Source: Haloflavibacter putidus (GTDB taxonomy: Bacteria > Bacteroidota > Bacteroidia > Flavobacteriales > Flavobacteriaceae). From it: a DNA stretch of 64,000 nt. Position 1 is the stretch's first letter; each line of letters opens with the position of its first letter. The notes beneath the pieces were generated by a model. The model did no database searches and was not told the origin of the DNA. It worked only from the letters and a program-made list of their open reading frames with translations. Both the position numbers and the translations under genes were made by a program. The stretch is from assembly GCF_006546625.1 (NCBI RefSeq), contig NZ_VIAR01000003.1, forward strand, positions 124,001 through 188,000, read 5' to 3'. Of the stretch, positions 63,346-64,000 are shown in pieces.

Positions 63346-64000
63346 ATGCAAAAATTACAAAGTTATATTAACGGAAAATGGGTAGAAGGTTCTGGCGAAG
63401 GCGTACCAATGCTAGATGCCGTTACCGGAGAAACCATTGCGTTAAGTGATACAAAAGGGCTTGATTTTGATCAAGCTCTAAAATATGGTAGAAAAAAAGG
63501 AGAAGCTTTACGGAAAATGACATTCCAAGAACGCGGATTAATGCTTAAAAAATTGGCCTTTTACCTGCAAAAAAAGAAAAAACAATTTTACGAGGTAAGC
63601 TACCGTACCGGAGCCACCAAAGCAGATAGTTGGGTAGATATTGAAGGCGGATTTGGAAACCTCTTCGCCAATGCTTCTTTACGGAAAATTTTCCCAAACC
63701 AGCCTTTTGATGTGGAAGGAGATCCTATAGATTTATCGCGTGGCGGTCGTTTTATGGGGCATCATATTTTGGTACCAAAAGAAGGAGTCGCGGTACACAT
63801 CAATGCTTTTAATTTTCCGGTTTGGGGAATGTTAGAAAAATGTGCCGTAAACTGGATGGCCGGAATGCCTGCAGTGGTAAAACCAGCCACCAATACTTCG
63901 TTTTTAACAGAAGCGGTAGTGCGCGAAATCATTAATTCGGGAATTTTACCCGAAGGTTCTTTACAACTTATTTCAGGTTCTGCGCGTTCTATTTTAGATA
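63346..64000 (+). CDS. paaZ: PaaZ, oxepin-CoA hydrolase / aldehyde dehydrogenase (N-terminal part, cut by window edge)
   Basis: The open frame from ATG 63346 runs off the window after 218 codons. It begins MQKLQSYINGKWVEGSGEGV and continues with the aldehyde dehydrogenase fold: LRKMTFQERGLMLKKLAFYL and INAFNFPVWGMLEKCAVNWM, ending in SGSARSILD. Full-length PaaZ opens the oxepin ring with a C-terminal hydratase domain and oxidises the aldehyde with this N-terminal domain. Two CTTTACGGAA copies (63506, 63677) lie in it, both read as Leu-Arg-Lys codons. Confidence 0.93.
   Translation, partial: MQKLQSYINGKWVEGSGEGVPMLDAVTGETIALSDTKGLDFDQALKYGRKKGEALRKMTFQERGLMLKKLAFYLQKKKKQFYEVSYRTGATKADSWVDIEGGFGNLFANASLRKIFPNQPFDVEGDPIDLSRGGRFMGHHILVPKEGVAVHINAFNFPVWGMLEKCAVNWMAGMPAVVKPATNTSFLTEAVVREIINSGILPEGSLQLISGSARSILD

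Noticed and set aside
1-64000. tRNA, rRNA, tmRNA or riboswitch genes
   Set aside because: Scanning by eye for T-arm-like GGTTCGAATCC strings, CCA ends and known riboswitch cores gave nothing convincing on either strand.

Overview
The window is a chromosomal stretch of a member of the Bacteroidota, most likely a marine Flavobacteriaceae. The DNA is A+T-rich. Promoter-like TAnnTTTG boxes appear in front of several genes, and Shine-Dalgarno sequences are mostly absent. The protein set also fits: a TonB receptor, a lipoprotein with an SDDD tail after the lipid cysteine, GSCFA, DUF4230, CarboxypepD_reg, a SprB-repeat fragment and a flavobacterial phenylalanine hydroxylase. I saw no tRNA, rRNA or CRISPR array.

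Layout. (1) 1-3.7 kb is accessory: the end of an unknown gene, a very A+T-rich adenine methyltransferase, a small ORF, then about 1.3 kb of nested palindromic repeats ending in a SprB-like adhesin fragment. (2) 3.7-12.6 kb carries a SYLF protein, outer-membrane phospholipase A, a CPA1 antiporter, a frameshifted tandem DUF302 lipoprotein, an arsR-arsM arsenic pair, a type II NADH dehydrogenase, ferritin and a deletion-scarred oxidoreductase pseudogene. (3) 12.9-23.2 kb is dominated by two adjacent genes for soluble-looking proteins of 1365 and about 1798 residues, which I cannot assign to any family. A LuxR-type regulator converges on them. (4) 23.4-40 kb holds a GNAT enzyme, an AI-2E family protein, a P2-type cation ATPase, a copper-receptor-like TonB protein with a Cys-rich partner, a rhodanese/methyltransferase pair, a GreA-like factor, a SpoU methyltransferase, an MDR reductase, a hemolysin III protein and an M1 peptidase. 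(5) 40-50.9 kb is housekeeping: era, der, a TPM/TPM/LemA cluster, MerR, M23 peptidase, alaS, GSCFA, rhodanese and DUF4230.

(6) 50.8-64 kb is a phenylalanine/phenylacetate block: an aromatic amino acid hydroxylase, then a TetR regulator, then paaE-A-B-C-D-G-H-I-J and the start of paaZ, all on the plus strand. Between these genes sit foreign inserts: two four-helix-bundle genes bracketed by inverted repeats (one with an in-frame stop), a ribbon-helix-helix/MazF toxin-antitoxin pair, a duplicated tail of paaJ, and several small palindromes, one of them inside the paaH reading frame. A 22-bp dyad just before paaE is a good candidate operator for the TetR protein.

The most interesting signals are the unassigned giant two-gene operon; the 10-mer CTTTACGGAA, present 22 times by eye where about 0.1-0.2 would be expected; a dispersed repeat whose hairpin arms change together between copies; and the four-helix-bundle cassettes with inverted-repeat ends inside the paa operon.
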